IMG/VR virus record: IMGVR_UViG_3300030044_000029
Location: 1 to 49,476 of that record
Direction: 5' to 3' (one strand)
Source of the DNA: a virus
DNA: 49,476 bases
Made by a program: the position numbers and the translations under genes. The notes beneath the pieces are model-generated. The model saw only the letters and a list, made by a program, of their open reading frames with translations, ran no database searches and was not told the origin of the DNA. Shown here piece by piece: positions 38,704 through 46,059 of this stretch (positions are counted from its first letter, which is position 1; each line of letters begins with the position of its first letter).

Positions 38704-38937
38704 ATGGCGATCAAGATTAAGGCTCAAAGAGACTACCTTTTAACCGAACTTTCCGTTGAAGGAAGTGTTTCGGAGATAGATGATGTTCTGAAGGCAATCA
38801 AGACTAGCGGAAAAACAATTGTGTTATATAACGATGGACACATTCAAGGAATTAACGTAGAACAAAAGACAAAATTGACAGAGGGACAATCTAACAAAGT
38901 ACGGGAGTTATTAAACGTAAAAGATGTGATTTTGTAG
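38704..38937 (+). CDS. Hypothetical protein, 77 aa
   Basis: AAGGAGATCG before the ATG. Alpha/beta pattern (RDYLLTELSVEGSVSEIDDV, then KTIVLYNDGHIQGINVE). The last gene before the promoter and terminator at about 39 kb. Not recognised. Confidence 0.6.
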   Translation: MAIKIKAQRDYLLTELSVEGSVSEIDDVLKAIKTSGKTIVLYNDGHIQGINVEQKTKLTEGQSNKVRELLNVKDVIL

Positions 38938-38994
38938 TGTACCACTGCCGTAGGCGCAGTAGTAAATTATTTTCAACTATTTTGAATATTTTGC

Positions 38995-39023
38995 TTGACA
39001 AGGGTCTTGATTTGTACTATCTC
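38995..39023 (+). promoter_or_regulatory. Promoter for the head genes
   Basis: TTGACA (38995-39000), 17 bases, then TATCTC (39018-39023); TACTAT three bases earlier is an alternative. AT-rich upstream. It would drive the basic-protein, scaffold and capsid genes, although the terminator-like hairpin at 39085 lies between it and them. Confidence 0.5.
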
Positions 39024-39084
39024 TTGTAAAGACGCAAAAGAATAAGCGGCGTCAAAATATAGTGCGCGGCCCCTTTGGGACAAC

Positions 39085-39120
39085 TGGCGACTAGGCGAAT
39101 TTGGCCTAGTCGCCATTTTT
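39085..39120 (+). terminator. Intrinsic terminator
   Basis: TGGCGACTAGGC (39085-39096) pairs perfectly with GCCTAGTCGCCA (39104-39115), followed by TTTTT. A strong 12-bp stem with a T tail. It ends readthrough from the portal operon or attenuates the promoter at 38995. Confidence 0.8.
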
Positions 39121-39158
39121 CGTTTACTCCAAACGAAGTCAAACCAAAGGAGAACATC

Positions 39159-39281
39159 ATGACAAAGCGTCATTCGAAGAAGGTTGAAGCAGGTCTCGTC
39201 AAGAAGGTAGCTGCGAAGAAAGCTCGCGGCGTTAAGGGTCGCGCAAAGCGCACCGCTCACAAGCTGGCCATCAAGGGCTAA
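39159..39281 (+). CDS. Lys/Arg-rich protein, 40 aa (basic protein 1)
   Basis: ATG at 39159 with AAAGGAGAA upstream. 15 of 40 residues are Lys or Arg and only one is acidic; includes KKVAAKKARGVKGRAKR. First of five small basic genes in the head region. Could bind phage DNA in the head or act as an assembly peptide. Confidence 0.75.
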   Translation: MTKRHSKKVEAGLVKKVAAKKARGVKGRAKRTAHKLAIKG

Positions 39282-39314
39282 TCGTTAGCTATCAACCTAA
39301 AAAGGAGAAACATC

Positions 39315-39428
39315 ATGGCAAACAAGCGTACAAAGAAAATCAGCGCCGTTGGCGTTAAGCACCTTCGGAAGGCTTCCCGCAAGCGTAGCCGCAAGGGTGC
39401 ATCCAAGAAGACCGTAGTCAAGGCGTAA
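39315..39428 (+). CDS. Lys/Arg-rich protein, 37 aa (basic protein 2)
   Basis: ATG at 39315 with AAAGGAGAA upstream. 15 of 37 residues are Lys or Arg, with no acidic residue (LRKASRKRSRKGASKK). Same style and site as basic protein 1. Likely nucleic-acid binding. Confidence 0.75.
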   Translation: MANKRTKKISAVGVKHLRKASRKRSRKGASKKTVVKA

Positions 39429-39435
39429 TTGAACC

Positions 39436-39472
39436 GTTTCCCCACCAGTGGCTAGACTGCCGGTGGGGAAAC
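39436..39472 (+). other. Long hairpin between basic protein 2 and the Q/P-rich gene
   Basis: GTTTCCCCACC (39436-39446) pairs perfectly with GGTGGGGAAAC (39462-39472). No T tail follows, so it may stabilise or process mRNA rather than terminate it. Confidence 0.6.
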
Positions 39473-39488
39473 AAATAATGGAGACGCA

Positions 39489-39782
39489 ATGGCTACAGCA
39501 GGTACACCAATGCCGCAAGATCAGCAGGGTCAGGGAGCGCCACCGCAGGGTGGAGCACCAGACGCCGGTTCACAGCCACCTCAACAGGGTGGACAAGATA
39601 CAGCTACAGGTTTGCAACAGCTTCTGGCTAAGTGGTATCAGGCGGCTAAGCAGATGAGTCAGTCCGATCCTCGTTTGGCAGCAGGGGCAAACAAGGTAGC
39701 ACAGGGATGTCAAGAAATGCAAGCTGCGCTGATTACACCTCAGCAACCAACACCTCAATCTCAACAACCGATGACATCATAA
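39489..39782 (+). CDS. Gln/Pro/Gly-rich head-region protein, 97 aa
   Basis: GGAGACG precedes the ATG. The ends are disordered (QDQQGQGAPPQGGAPDAGSQ and QQPTPQSQQPMTS) around a short helix (GLQQLLAKWYQAAKQMSQSD). It sits before the scaffold-like gene. Possibly a small head accessory protein. Confidence 0.6.
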   Translation: MATAGTPMPQDQQGQGAPPQGGAPDAGSQPPQQGGQDTATGLQQLLAKWYQAAKQMSQSDPRLAAGANKVAQGCQEMQAALITPQQPTPQSQQPMTS

Positions 39783-39807
39783 CAAACTTCCGGGAGAAGA
39801 TGAAACT

Positions 39808-40842
39808 ATGCCAATCACAGCAGGACAAATCGAGCTATTGAAACAGACGGGTTTCACGCAAGAGCAGATCGACGCGCTTGATCCGCGCTTGGCTAATGTA
39901 TGGACAGGTATTACGTCTGCCGCCGAGCAAAAGGAAAAGGAAGCCGTAGCAGCAGCAGCGAAGGCTGAAGCAGACCGTAAGGCCGCAGAGGAATCGGCGA
40001 GGCAGGCTGAAGCAGCAAGAGAATCCGCAAAAGCTGCACAAGACGCGACAGAACTTGAAAAGCGTTCCAATGTAGAGTTTTACGAAACAAAGGTTATGCC
40101 GGGACTTCTAGGGTTTGAGGAAGAGAAGAAAAATCTGGAGACGGCAAGGATTAACGCAGAGTCGAGAGCAACATTCTATGAGACTCAGATAAAGGGATTG
40201 AAGGATGCTGGATTCCTTCCTGCTGATGCTCCTGCTTTTGTAGTACCGAACGCTCTACCAGCAAACAACGCAGGAAGCCGTGACGGGCAAGGAAGATTTG
40301 TGGCAGGTACAAACGGAAGTCCAGTTTTCGACCCTAATACAGTGGTCAGCAAAGTTGGGGACGCGTACAACACAATTAACGACATTATGTACGAACATCA
40401 AGTTCTTTTCGGTAAGCCCCTTCCTATCGCCCCAAGCCAATTGATTGCACAAGCAGACGCGTTGAAGTTGAGTCCTGCCGCTTATGCGGAACGGACGTTT
40501 AACTTTACGGCGAAGAAGCAGGAGATGGCGGAAGCGGCGAAGAGAGAGCATGACGAACAGATTCGTGCAGCAGAACGCACCGAACAGGAAACCAAGTGGA
40601 AGGCAGAACTAGATAAGGTTCGTTCTGAAGCTGAAGCAAGTCGTAAGAAGTTGGCAGAAGGAATGACCGGAAACAACCCTGAAGTTAGGGTAGCCGTATC
40701 TTCCAAGATGCCAGAGATTGCCCGTGCAGTCAAGGCGGGAGATCGTCCCGATCCGTTGAAGATGACGGATTCCGCACGCAGACAAGCAACGAGAACAGCA
40801 ATCCATAACGATCTTGCAGAACGGGAACAAGCAGTAGCGTAA
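39808..40842 (+). CDS. Scaffolding-like protein, 344 aa
   Basis: Almost entirely helical and charged: residues 40-130 are a Lys/Glu/Ala coiled coil (EKEAVAAAAKAEADRKAAEE), a Pro-rich linker follows, then further coiled coil (REHDEQIRAAERTEQETKWK). Position directly upstream of the capsid gene (with a homing endonuclease between) fits a scaffold, which shapes the prohead and is then removed. No protease domain is seen. Confidence 0.72.
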   Translation: MPITAGQIELLKQTGFTQEQIDALDPRLANVWTGITSAAEQKEKEAVAAAAKAEADRKAAEESARQAEAARESAKAAQDATELEKRSNVEFYETKVMPGLLGFEEEKKNLETARINAESRATFYETQIKGLKDAGFLPADAPAFVVPNALPANNAGSRDGQGRFVAGTNGSPVFDPNTVVSKVGDAYNTINDIMYEHQVLFGKPLPIAPSQLIAQADALKLSPAAYAERTFNFTAKKQEMAEAAKREHDEQIRAAERTEQETKWKAELDKVRSEAEASRKKLAEGMTGNNPEVRVAVSSKMPEIARAVKAGDRPDPLKMTDSARRQATRTAIHNDLAEREQAVA

Positions 40843-40882
40843 AACCTAAGTTGCTAGTATAACATGACTTAGGAGGAAACAA

Positions 40883-41530
40883 ATGATGGAACGCGACTAC
40901 AAAATCGTCAAGAAAGACCGTGAGGGGTTGGATGCTGTAAGGCGTCCAACCGCTATCGAAGTTGCTTGGGCGGCTGGTATATACGAAGGCGAAGGAAGCT
41001 GCGTAACAACAAGAAATACCAAAACTAGTACCTCTTTTGCGGTCTGTGTTCCACAAAAAGACCCAGAGTTGCTTTATCGATTGCGGGATTTGTTCGGCGG
41101 AAGAATAAGCCTCTACAACAGAACTTTTAACGGAAATATTTGCCCAATTCATCATTGGAAAATTTGCGGGGATAGAGCAAGATCTTTTATTGCGTTGATC
41201 TATCCATTTTTAACTGCACGCAGGAAATTACAAGTAGAAACTACTCCAGCAGGAGAGTTTCTTTTGTTGGTTGATGATTTAATAGGGTTTGATGTAAATC
41301 TTGGTCCATCGCAGGTGTATGAGAGCTTATGGAATAGGATTTACGAATACGACGCACAGCAACGACAAAAGGCTTTAGAGCACAAGCGCCAAAGAGAAAA
41401 AGAATGGCGTTCAACCAAAGGGCAAGAGCCAGAATTTAAGGACCACAAACGTCTTGTCCGTCAACAACGCAGGAAAAATCAAAAGGAGCAGTCACAGGCC
41501 GAAGCTAATAAGTTAGTAGCTATTGCCTAA
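40883..41530 (+). CDS. LAGLIDADG-like homing endonuclease, 215 aa
   Basis: AGGAGG precedes the ATG. EVAWAAGIYEGEGSC holds a single LAGLIDADG-type core (AGIYEGEG), followed by CVPQKDPELLYRLRDLFGGR and HHWKICGDRARSFIALIYPF, then LTARRKLQVE, the typical single-motif fold that works as a dimer. The C-terminus is Lys/Arg/Gln-rich. Free-standing, placed between scaffold and capsid genes. Confidence 0.8.
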   Translation: MMERDYKIVKKDREGLDAVRRPTAIEVAWAAGIYEGEGSCVTTRNTKTSTSFAVCVPQKDPELLYRLRDLFGGRISLYNRTFNGNICPIHHWKICGDRARSFIALIYPFLTARRKLQVETTPAGEFLLLVDDLIGFDVNLGPSQVYESLWNRIYEYDAQQRQKALEHKRQREKEWRSTKGQEPEFKDHKRLVRQQRRKNQKEQSQAEANKLVAIA

Positions 41531-41546
41531 CTGAAAGGATAATAAC

Positions 41547-42821
41547 ATGCCATTTACACCACAAGACCCGACCTACGGAGAAATCGATAGTTCAAACCTA
41601 GAGTCCGTAAGACGTGAAACGGTATTTAATAACTTCTTCGTTGGGACCCCATTTCTTGAGAAGTTACGTGTTGCTGGTGTAGCTGACCCCTATCTTGGCG
41701 GCGCTGGCATGACTGAGGGCGTTCTTTACGGGCGTCCGCAGGGTTCCGCTGTAAGGCCCGGTCAGGACATTACAGTAACTCGCCAGCAGATCGATACCAA
41801 GCTGAAGTTCTGGCCGAAGGGCTACGCTGCATGGTTCCCGATGGACGACTGGGAAATGGACGATGGCTCTGGTCAGGGTGGAGTGATAAACTCTGGTCCA
41901 TCCAAAATCTGCGACATCTACACCCTATATTTAGAGGGGCTTACGATGCAGATCAATACCATGCTGGAGATGGACTCTTTCAGGCATGGTCAGGCATCGT
42001 CCAGCACGATTGGTGACAACCGTATTCTGTCATCGAATGGTTTGGATGAAGCCCTGAATAACGGTATTGACACTTCCCTGTATGGCAACCGCTATACCAG
42101 CTACGGAGCGCTGCAAAGGAACGGCAATATCGGCGTTGCCTTGAACGTCACGCCTCTGTATCTAGGACAGCAGGTAACGGGTGGAACGACCGCTGCTCCT
42201 GTAACCAGCAACCCTGGACAGATTGATTTTGGTGCGTTGATGAACCTTTGGACCCGTTGCAAGGAAACGGGTGGTCAGCCTACGCTAGGAATCACGGGCG
42301 CTTTTGGATTTGCCGCAATTGCTACCGCTTTGGACACGTATCGCAGAGATGTATCGAATATCAAGCATGATATTCGTTGGGATGCGCTTTCGTTCAACGG
42401 AGTTGATATTTTTGCCGATCCTCTGGCCCCATCCGCACAGGCGCAGAACTTCATTGCTCTTGGTCAGAATGCTGGTGCGGCAGGCAACACGAACTTGGTT
42501 GACGGCGTTGGATCGAACACAACCACGATTCAGTACCAGACTCCTCAGTTCACGAATGCACAGGGTGGTTCGATTAACTTCTCTCCTACCAACTCTGGTT
42601 TGCCATCGAATGCTTTGATTCAGCCATCTGAAGCCCTCTATTTCTTGGAGCCTGATAGCTTCAAGCTGCGGACCACGGACAAGCCTGGATGGAACTTCGG
42701 TATTCGCAGGACTCAGTTGCCTTACAATGTTAGCATCGACGCTATCTTTATGCGTTTGGCTACTAACTTGTACAACTGCCAGCCACGGCACTCTAACTAT
42801 GCGTTTGGTTTTAGCGCCTAA
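41547..42821 (+). CDS. Major capsid protein
   Basis: 424 aa, GAAAGGATAA before the ATG, immediately after the scaffold region. PTYGEIDSSNLESVRRETVF, TKLKFWPKGYAAWFPMDDWE and a beta-rich, Asn/Gly/Ser-rich C-terminal half fit an HK97-fold capsid subunit. No N-terminal delta domain or protease site is evident, consistent with a separate scaffold. The call rests on position, length and composition, without a decisive motif. Confidence 0.75.
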   Translation: MPFTPQDPTYGEIDSSNLESVRRETVFNNFFVGTPFLEKLRVAGVADPYLGGAGMTEGVLYGRPQGSAVRPGQDITVTRQQIDTKLKFWPKGYAAWFPMDDWEMDDGSGQGGVINSGPSKICDIYTLYLEGLTMQINTMLEMDSFRHGQASSSTIGDNRILSSNGLDEALNNGIDTSLYGNRYTSYGALQRNGNIGVALNVTPLYLGQQVTGGTTAAPVTSNPGQIDFGALMNLWTRCKETGGQPTLGITGAFGFAAIATALDTYRRDVSNIKHDIRWDALSFNGVDIFADPLAPSAQAQNFIALGQNAGAAGNTNLVDGVGSNTTTIQYQTPQFTNAQGGSINFSPTNSGLPSNALIQPSEALYFLEPDSFKLRTTDKPGWNFGIRRTQLPYNVSIDAIFMRLATNLYNCQPRHSNYAFGFSA

Positions 42822-42874
42822 GCGGAGTATTAAGTCAACGATTTTGTAGCAGTTGAAGTTAAGGAGAATCTACA

Positions 42875-43714
42875 ATGCCTTTTGTAAATGCACTACCAAC
42901 ATGGCTTGCGTTGAACAATGCCAACTTTACGTCTCCTACCGGGATGACTGACGCCGCAACAGGCCAGCCAGAGTACGGTGGTGGTCTGAATGTAGGCGAC
43001 TACAGCGACTACACAAGCGATCAGGCTAAGACTGCATCCTATACGACTAACGGAATTCTGTATTCAGGCCGTTATCGTTTTGTGCAGGTTGACTCTGGCG
43101 CTACAGCAGCGAACGTGAAGGTGGGAACTGTCGGTTATATGAGGGCAGGATCAACCGTTAAGACGGTTGTGGTTCTCACACAGGGATCGGGACAGACACC
43201 CGGAACCTACCTGATAGGATCGACGGGTGGCGGTGGGACAGGGGCCGTAGTTCAGGTTGTTGTATCCAGCGCTACTGCCATCACAGCCACAGTTGTAAGC
43301 GGTGGTTATGGATATACCTCGCTTCCGACATTCACTCTTGCAACAGGTGGAACACCTGGAACGGTTGCTGCTCAGTTGGACTCGACTCCAAACGTGGTAA
43401 CCAGTTTTGATGTAGGTGTGACAGCAAACGCCGTCGTTCGTCCAGTAGTTTTCCTGAACTCCATCACCCCAGGAAACTATGGTTTTATTCAAGAAAATGG
43501 AATTGCAACAGTCCTTGCAAATGCTGCTCTAACTTCGGCTACCGCTGGCGCATGGGTAAACGCAAAAACTAACGGAGCGGGAACCGTAGACACCACCGCA
43601 GCTAGTGGAGCTAGTGGTTCTCCTATCGGAAGCACAATTGGACAGGCCATTGATATGCCTTATGTATCAGTCTTGTTCAAGTGCTTGCTTGATAATCCAA
43701 TAGTCCAAGACTAA
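42875..43714 (+). CDS. Capsid decoration-like protein with inserted beta cassette, 279 aa
   Basis: AAGGAGAA before the ATG, first gene after the capsid. The N-terminal (TNGILYSGRYRFVQVDSGAT) and C-terminal (RPVVFLNSITPGNYGFIQEN) parts read as one Gly/Ala-rich surface-type protein. Between them (about nt 43155-43385) lies a cassette TVVVLTQGSGQTPGTYLIG, then VVSGGYGYTSLPTFTLATGG, that recurs in the genes at 44831 and 46060. Likely a head decoration protein; the cassette may bind surfaces. Confidence 0.65.
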   Translation: MPFVNALPTWLALNNANFTSPTGMTDAATGQPEYGGGLNVGDYSDYTSDQAKTASYTTNGILYSGRYRFVQVDSGATAANVKVGTVGYMRAGSTVKTVVVLTQGSGQTPGTYLIGSTGGGGTGAVVQVVVSSATAITATVVSGGYGYTSLPTFTLATGGTPGTVAAQLDSTPNVVTSFDVGVTANAVVRPVVFLNSITPGNYGFIQENGIATVLANAALTSATAGAWVNAKTNGAGTVDTTAASGASGSPIGSTIGQAIDMPYVSVLFKCLLDNPIVQD

Positions 43715-43726
43715 GGGTTAGAAAAA

Positions 43727-43748
43727 GGGGCGGTTTAACAGCCGCCCC
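43727..43748 (+). other. GC hairpin after the decoration-like gene
   Basis: GGGGCGG (43727-43733) pairs with CCGCCCC (43742-43748). No T tail, and the next ribosome-binding site follows shortly. It may separate translation units or stabilise the mRNA. Confidence 0.55.
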
Positions 43749-43774
43749 GAACGCTCTTGTAATAAGGAGAACCG

Positions 43775-44773
43775 ATGCAACCTACACTGTTGAAGGGCTA
43801 CCCGGACTTGATTGGAAGACGGCAGGCGTGGACTGAATATGTAAACGGTCCTGCGTCCTATGTTGCCGGGGGTGATCCTGTAATCCTTCCTTTGTATGGG
43901 ATTCACATTGACGATGTTTTTGGTCCTGTCTACAGTATGAGCGGAAACTATTTAGCTACACCTATTCCTTCGGGAGTTGGTCCAAGGAATACGTGGAAAT
44001 TAAAGTGGGCAGCATCATCCACTTCTTCTTCGGGTGGTTCGTCTGCTGTTACGGCTAAACTTGGTAGTGCCGCGAGCTACGCGCTGTTAGCGTACTCAGG
44101 AATTACGAATACAGGAGCTACGTTAATTACGGGTGGTAACGCTGGTTCATATCCTACCGCTACCATTACGGGATTAACGGCAACAAACTTCTCAGCCCCT
44201 GCGGCCATTGATAATGCGGATGCGCAAGCAGCCCAGACAGCATTAGCGGCGGCAATTACGTACTATCAAGGACTGACTCCTACCCTATCTGGTCTATCGA
44301 ATTTGAGTACGGGTGGAAATGGCAGCACAGCGGCGACGTACACTCCTGGAAATTACTTTTCAGTAGCCGCTTCTAGTTTGACGATGCCAACGGGTATTAT
44401 TCTAGACGCGCAGGGCAATCCGAATGCACAGTTTGTATTCGTTGCAGGCTCGACCATTAACTTAGCGAGTGGACAAACAGTATCATTAGTTAATGGAGCT
44501 ACGGCAGCTAACGTAGTGTTTGTAGCTGGAAGTTCCTTTACTAGCGTTGCTACTTCAACAATGAATGGTAACATCCTAGCAGTAGCAAGTGTCACCTTGG
44601 GTGGAGGAATACAGAATGGTCGTGCGCTAGCAAATACTGGAGCGGTAACTATTGCGGCGGCAACTACTGTGACTGTCGTATCCTCGATTAACACATCTAC
44701 AGGAGAGGTACCAGCAGGAACCAATTTATCCGCTGAAGTAATGCAAATTAGCGGATATTGTGGAGATTACTAA
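43775..44773 (+). CDS. Virion-region protein carrying a DUF3494 ice-binding-like domain, 332 aa
   Basis: The first 85 residues (GYPDLIGRRQAWTEYVNGPA, then NTWKLKWAAS) and the last 20 (EVPAGTNLSAEVMQISGYCG) match the neighbour at 44831. The middle, about residues 90-312, is DUF3494: KLGSAASYALLAYSGITNTG, then NADAQAAQTALAAAI, then LDAQGNPNAQFVFVAGSTIN, then MNGNILAVASVTLGG, then GRALANTGAVTIAAATTVT. Such domains form beta-solenoids that bind ice in bacteria and fungi; many others have unknown roles. In a phage it may be a surface-adhesion or host-range module. Ice binding itself is not shown. Confidence 0.82.
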   Translation: MQPTLLKGYPDLIGRRQAWTEYVNGPASYVAGGDPVILPLYGIHIDDVFGPVYSMSGNYLATPIPSGVGPRNTWKLKWAASSTSSSGGSSAVTAKLGSAASYALLAYSGITNTGATLITGGNAGSYPTATITGLTATNFSAPAAIDNADAQAAQTALAAAITYYQGLTPTLSGLSNLSTGGNGSTAATYTPGNYFSVAASSLTMPTGIILDAQGNPNAQFVFVAGSTINLASGQTVSLVNGATAANVVFVAGSSFTSVATSTMNGNILAVASVTLGGGIQNGRALANTGAVTIAAATTVTVVSSINTSTGEVPAGTNLSAEVMQISGYCGDY

Positions 44774-44830
44774 CGAGTTTTTGATTTGTGATTCAATCAA
44801 GTTTTGGTGGTTAAGAAATAAGGAGAGACA

Positions 44831-45388
44831 ATGCTTTTAACGCTGCTTCATGGTTATCCAGATTTAATCGGACGCAAATTTGCATGGGTAGGATACGGAA
44901 ACGGTCCTACGTCCTATGTAACTACTGGCGATCCCGTGTCTCTTCCTCTTCCGTATACGTATATTGACGCGATCTTTGGGGGAACTATTACAGTAAGTGG
45001 TACGTACTATGTAACTCCTTCGATTTCACAAATAGTGACTCGCCCAGCGTGGAAACTGATATGGAACTACGCTACGGCTGGCAGTGTGGCGAGTGTCGCA
45101 CAGAACGTAGCTGGTACTGGCATGACAGCAGGAACGTATACCGTAACAGCGACTACGGGAACGGCACAGATTACTGTTGTTGTGGCAACTGCTACTACAT
45201 TAGGCGCAATTACGGTTATCAATCCGGGTTCTGGATATACAACAGCGCCAACATTTACGCTGACCGGAACAGGCGGAACTCCAGCTACACTGACGGCTAC
45301 GCTTTCTACGATCAATGGCGCTGTACCGGCAGGAGCTAACTTGTCGGCAGAGAGTATTCAAATCGCAGGGTATGGTGTTCAGAGCTAA
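44831..45388 (+). CDS. Paralogue of 43775 with a different central domain, 185 aa
   Basis: The same start (GYPDLIGRKFAWVGYGNGPT) and end (AVPAGANLSAESIQIAGYG) as the 43775 gene, but the middle is the short beta cassette VASVAQNVAGTGMTAGTYTV, then VINPGSGYTTAPTFTLTGTG, also seen at 42875 and 46060. So the two neighbours differ by exchange of the central module. AAGGAGAG before the ATG. Probably a head surface protein. Confidence 0.72.
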   Translation: MLLTLLHGYPDLIGRKFAWVGYGNGPTSYVTTGDPVSLPLPYTYIDAIFGGTITVSGTYYVTPSISQIVTRPAWKLIWNYATAGSVASVAQNVAGTGMTAGTYTVTATTGTAQITVVVATATTLGAITVINPGSGYTTAPTFTLTGTGGTPATLTATLSTINGAVPAGANLSAESIQIAGYGVQS

Positions 45389-45422
45389 ACGAGTTTTCAC
45401 GAAGTCTTCTCCCCGGAGACAC

Positions 45423-45461
45423 AAAGGCGGTTTAAGTGGAGTGATCTGCTAAGCCGCCTTT
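45423..45461 (+). terminator. Terminator-like hairpin
   Basis: AAAGGCGGTTTA (45423-45434) pairs with TAAGCCGCCTTT (45450-45461) with one G-T pair, followed by AATTTAGG. The tail is weak, so partial termination is likely; genes continue downstream. Confidence 0.55.
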
Positions 45462-45476
45462 AATTTAGGAGAGATA

Positions 45477-45677
45477 ATGGCAACGAAGAAGCAAAAATCG
45501 AACTGGATGGAAGACGGAGACGATGCACACTTCTCCGATAATCCTGCCGTTGACAAGAAGACGCGAAAGAAGTGGCGGGCGGAAGAAAAGAATCTCGTAG
45601 TCTCATCGGTTAAGGGCCATCCTTCGGCAAAGGCAAAGAAAAAGGGTTCTGTAAAGAAGTATGCGGTGAAAAAATAA
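45477..45677 (+). CDS. Small protein with acidic front and Lys-rich end, 66 aa (basic protein 3)
   Basis: GGAGAGATA before the ATG. The first 25 residues are acidic (WMEDGDDAHFSDN) and the rest very basic (KAKKKGSVKKYAVKK). First of three tandem small genes; see the genes at 39159 and 39315 for the same style. Confidence 0.7.
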   Translation: MATKKQKSNWMEDGDDAHFSDNPAVDKKTRKKWRAEEKNLVVSSVKGHPSAKAKKKGSVKKYAVKK

Positions 45678-45688
45678 GGAGAAACATC

Positions 45689-45868
45689 ATGCAGCCAAAA
45701 TCTACTGGACTTCACAAGGCTTTAAAAGCGAAGCACAACATCCACAAGCATTCCTCAGCCAAGAAGGAAATTGTGTTGAACAAGACGACGACACATAACC
45801 TAAAGGCGGGATTGAAGCACAAGACCAAGAAATCTAATGTGGGCAAAAAGGTTGCGGTCAAGAAGTAG
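45689..45868 (+). CDS. Lys-rich protein, 59 aa (basic protein 4)
   Basis: AAGGAGAAACATC before the ATG, the same leader as basic proteins 1 and 2. 17 of 59 residues are Lys, with several His and one acidic residue (LKAGLKHKTKKSNVGKKVAV). Likely DNA binding. Confidence 0.7.
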   Translation: MQPKSTGLHKALKAKHNIHKHSSAKKEIVLNKTTTHNLKAGLKHKTKKSNVGKKVAVKK

Positions 45869-45878
45869 GAGAGAATCG

Positions 45879-46007
45879 ATGTCAAAGAAAACGAGCAAAT
45901 TAAGCGTTAAGACAATCGCGCCATCTGCGAAGCCAGTAGGAATTTTGCACAAGCAGAGCAAGCGCAAGGGACGCAGCGTAAAGGCAATGGCCAAAAAGTC
46001 CTGCTGA
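45879..46007 (+). CDS. Lys/Arg-rich protein, 42 aa (basic protein 5)
   Basis: AGGAGAGAATCG before the ATG. 13 of 42 residues are Lys or Arg and none is acidic (LHKQSKRKGRSVKAMAKK). Last of the tandem group. Confidence 0.7.
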   Translation: MSKKTSKLSVKTIAPSAKPVGILHKQSKRKGRSVKAMAKKSC

Positions 46008-46059
46008 CGATAGCGGGACTTCTGGTTACGCGGTAGCGGTAGGAACAGGAGCAGAAATT

